From Panacagrimonas sp052387335 (GTDB lineage Bacteria; Pseudomonadota; Gammaproteobacteria; Nevskiales; Nevskiaceae), in assembly GCA_052387335.1 (NCBI GenBank), contig JBQTJH010000261.1, positions 1-6,215 on the forward strand: DNA of 6,215 bases, given 5' to 3'. Below are positions 5,425 to 6,215 of this stretch, one piece after another; the first letter of the stretch is position 1; every line of letters begins with the position of its first letter. A program made the translations under genes and the position numbers. The notes beneath the pieces are model-generated. The model had not been told where the DNA came from and ran no database searches. It saw only the letters and a list, made by a program, of their open reading frames with translations.

Positions 5425-6215
5425 TCAGGTATCGATGGACTGACGACCGTGCGCGTCAACAAGCGCGATGTCGCGGTAGCGACACCGGCCCTCGCCACGT
5501 TGAAACACGGTGTTGGCGATGAGCCAGACGCCGACGATGCGCTGCGGCATGGGTCCACCGATGGCCTTGCGATAATCGTCCTGCAGCACGCGCCGCTCGT
5601 TGCGCCACTGCCCGAGCTGCGCGGTGCCGCTGCGCACCACCCAGTGCGTTTCGCGGTCCTTCCACCAAGCTAGTGGGCACTGGAAAATGCTGTCCACCGG
5701 CAAGGCTGCGCTCCACATCCAGGTCAGATCCAGGCCGTTGTCGAACTCAACCGCAAGCGACAGATAGTCGTGCGTGGGCTCGATGTGCTCGGGCAATGTC
5801 GACGGTAGTTGCTCCACGCACCAGGACCAGCTCACCGCGCTGTCGGGCGTGAGGGGGCGATCCACCGGAAACTGCAGGATGCCGACATCAGCCTGCGTGT
5901 GACAGCACAGCTCATGACGGTCGCTGTCGGGCGTGAAGATTTCGCCCTGCCCGAGCCGCCACAGGTAATGCCATCCGGCAGGGACCCGGGTCGGGCTTTG
6001 CAGCCGCGCCAAGGCGGGCGCGAACAAGTCGGGCTCCAGCTTGGCCGCCGCCTGCAGGGCCTGCACGGCATCGCCGCGCCACTGGATCACGGCCACGTCG
6101 AAGCCACCGCTGAATTTCAGTCGCGGCACCGCTGGGTCAAACGCGCCACTGCGATCAGCGAACTCACCCGGCGGCTTGCTGGCAAAGCACAGGCGGCCGC
6201 CGGCTTGTGCATACA
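5425..6215 (-). CDS. DUF3047-like protein, 5' end outside the window
   Basis: Function unknown. The frame is open without a stop to the window edge (in frame to 6213), about 262 residues visible. The C-terminal two thirds resemble DUF3047: PLTPDSAVSWSWCVEQLP, then THDYLSLAVEFDNG, HWVVRSGTAQLGQWRNERR, VLQDDYRKAIGG, and IVGVWLIANTVF followed by RCRYRDIALVDA. The usual acidic D-x-D-N element after the IGV strand appears as ANTVFQRGE, so key acidic residues seem altered. Upstream of this domain are about 60 residues (such as CFASKPPGEFADRSGAFDPA) with coding-like GC-rich third positions and no signal peptide. A GTG at 6129 is a possible but unsupported start; more likely the gene begins beyond the window. 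DUF3047 proteins are often exported, so cell location is uncertain. It probably shares a transcript with the transglycosylase downstream. Confidence 0.65.
   Translation of the reverse strand, partial: YAQAGGRLCFASKPPGEFADRSGAFDPAVPRLKFSGGFDVAVIQWRGDAVQALQAAAKLEPDLFAPALARLQSPTRVPAGWHYLWRLGQGEIFTPDSDRHELCCHTQADVGILQFPVDRPLTPDSAVSWSWCVEQLPSTLPEHIEPTHDYLSLAVEFDNGLDLTWMWSAALPVDSIFQCPLAWWKDRETHWVVRSGTAQLGQWRNERRVLQDDYRKAIGGPMPQRIVGVWLIANTVFQRGEGRCRYRDIALVDAHGRQSIDT

Noticed and set aside
4878..5522. A 214-codon plus-strand frame over the transglycosylase
   Set aside because: Antisense to a gene with clear SLT motifs; Arg/His-rich shadow composition and no recognisable domain.
5346..5558. 71-residue N-terminal extension of the transglycosylase
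   Set aside because: It overlaps the end of the DUF3047-like gene and would bury the signal peptide; ATG 5345 has its own Shine-Dalgarno sequence.

Overview
The window is GC-rich chromosomal DNA from a proteobacterium. The divergent leuC/LysR pair, the PA0069-type radical SAM protein and the DUF4124-like lytic transglycosylase suggest a gammaproteobacterium, possibly Lysobacterales/Xanthomonadales or a relative. This placement is inferred from gene content and protein style, not from a marker gene.

Layout, left to right. (1) Positions 1-100 lie downstream of leuC on the minus strand. They hold two perfect stem-loops and the start of a frame that overlaps the leuC stop by ATGA. Nothing LeuD-like is visible there. 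(2) leuC, minus strand, is complete. (3) The leuC/lysR divergent intergenic region (1507-1638) carries three TGAAT/ATTCA-type half-sites. They form two overlapping dyads beside a plausible leuC promoter. The leuC leader could pair with its own Shine-Dalgarno sequence. (4) A LysR-family regulator, plus strand, is the likely controller of leuC. (5) A complete 821-bp IS5-family (IS427-like) insertion sequence has 14-bp perfect terminal repeats and a CTA target duplication. Its transposase is split by a -1 shift at a G5 tract. (6) Directly beyond the IS, on the minus strand, is what looks like the decayed 3' end of an outer-membrane beta-barrel gene, with one in-frame stop and a C-terminal Phe. 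(7) A PA0069-family radical SAM protein, plus strand, is complete. (8) Convergent to it is a secreted lytic transglycosylase (DUF4124-like plus SLT domains), minus strand. (9) At the right edge, minus strand and open at its 5' end, is a DUF3047-like protein.

Functionally, leuC and lysR form one unit: leucine biosynthesis and its probable regulator. The transglycosylase and the DUF3047-like gene are co-oriented 79 bp apart and could be co-transcribed. The radical SAM gene stands alone. The interval between lysR and the radical SAM gene shows gene decay and IS insertion. I found no CRISPR array, tRNA, rRNA, phage genes or multi-gene defence system. The items most worth a second look are the leuC control region, the beta-barrel remnant, the transposase frameshift and the two poorly characterised proteins.
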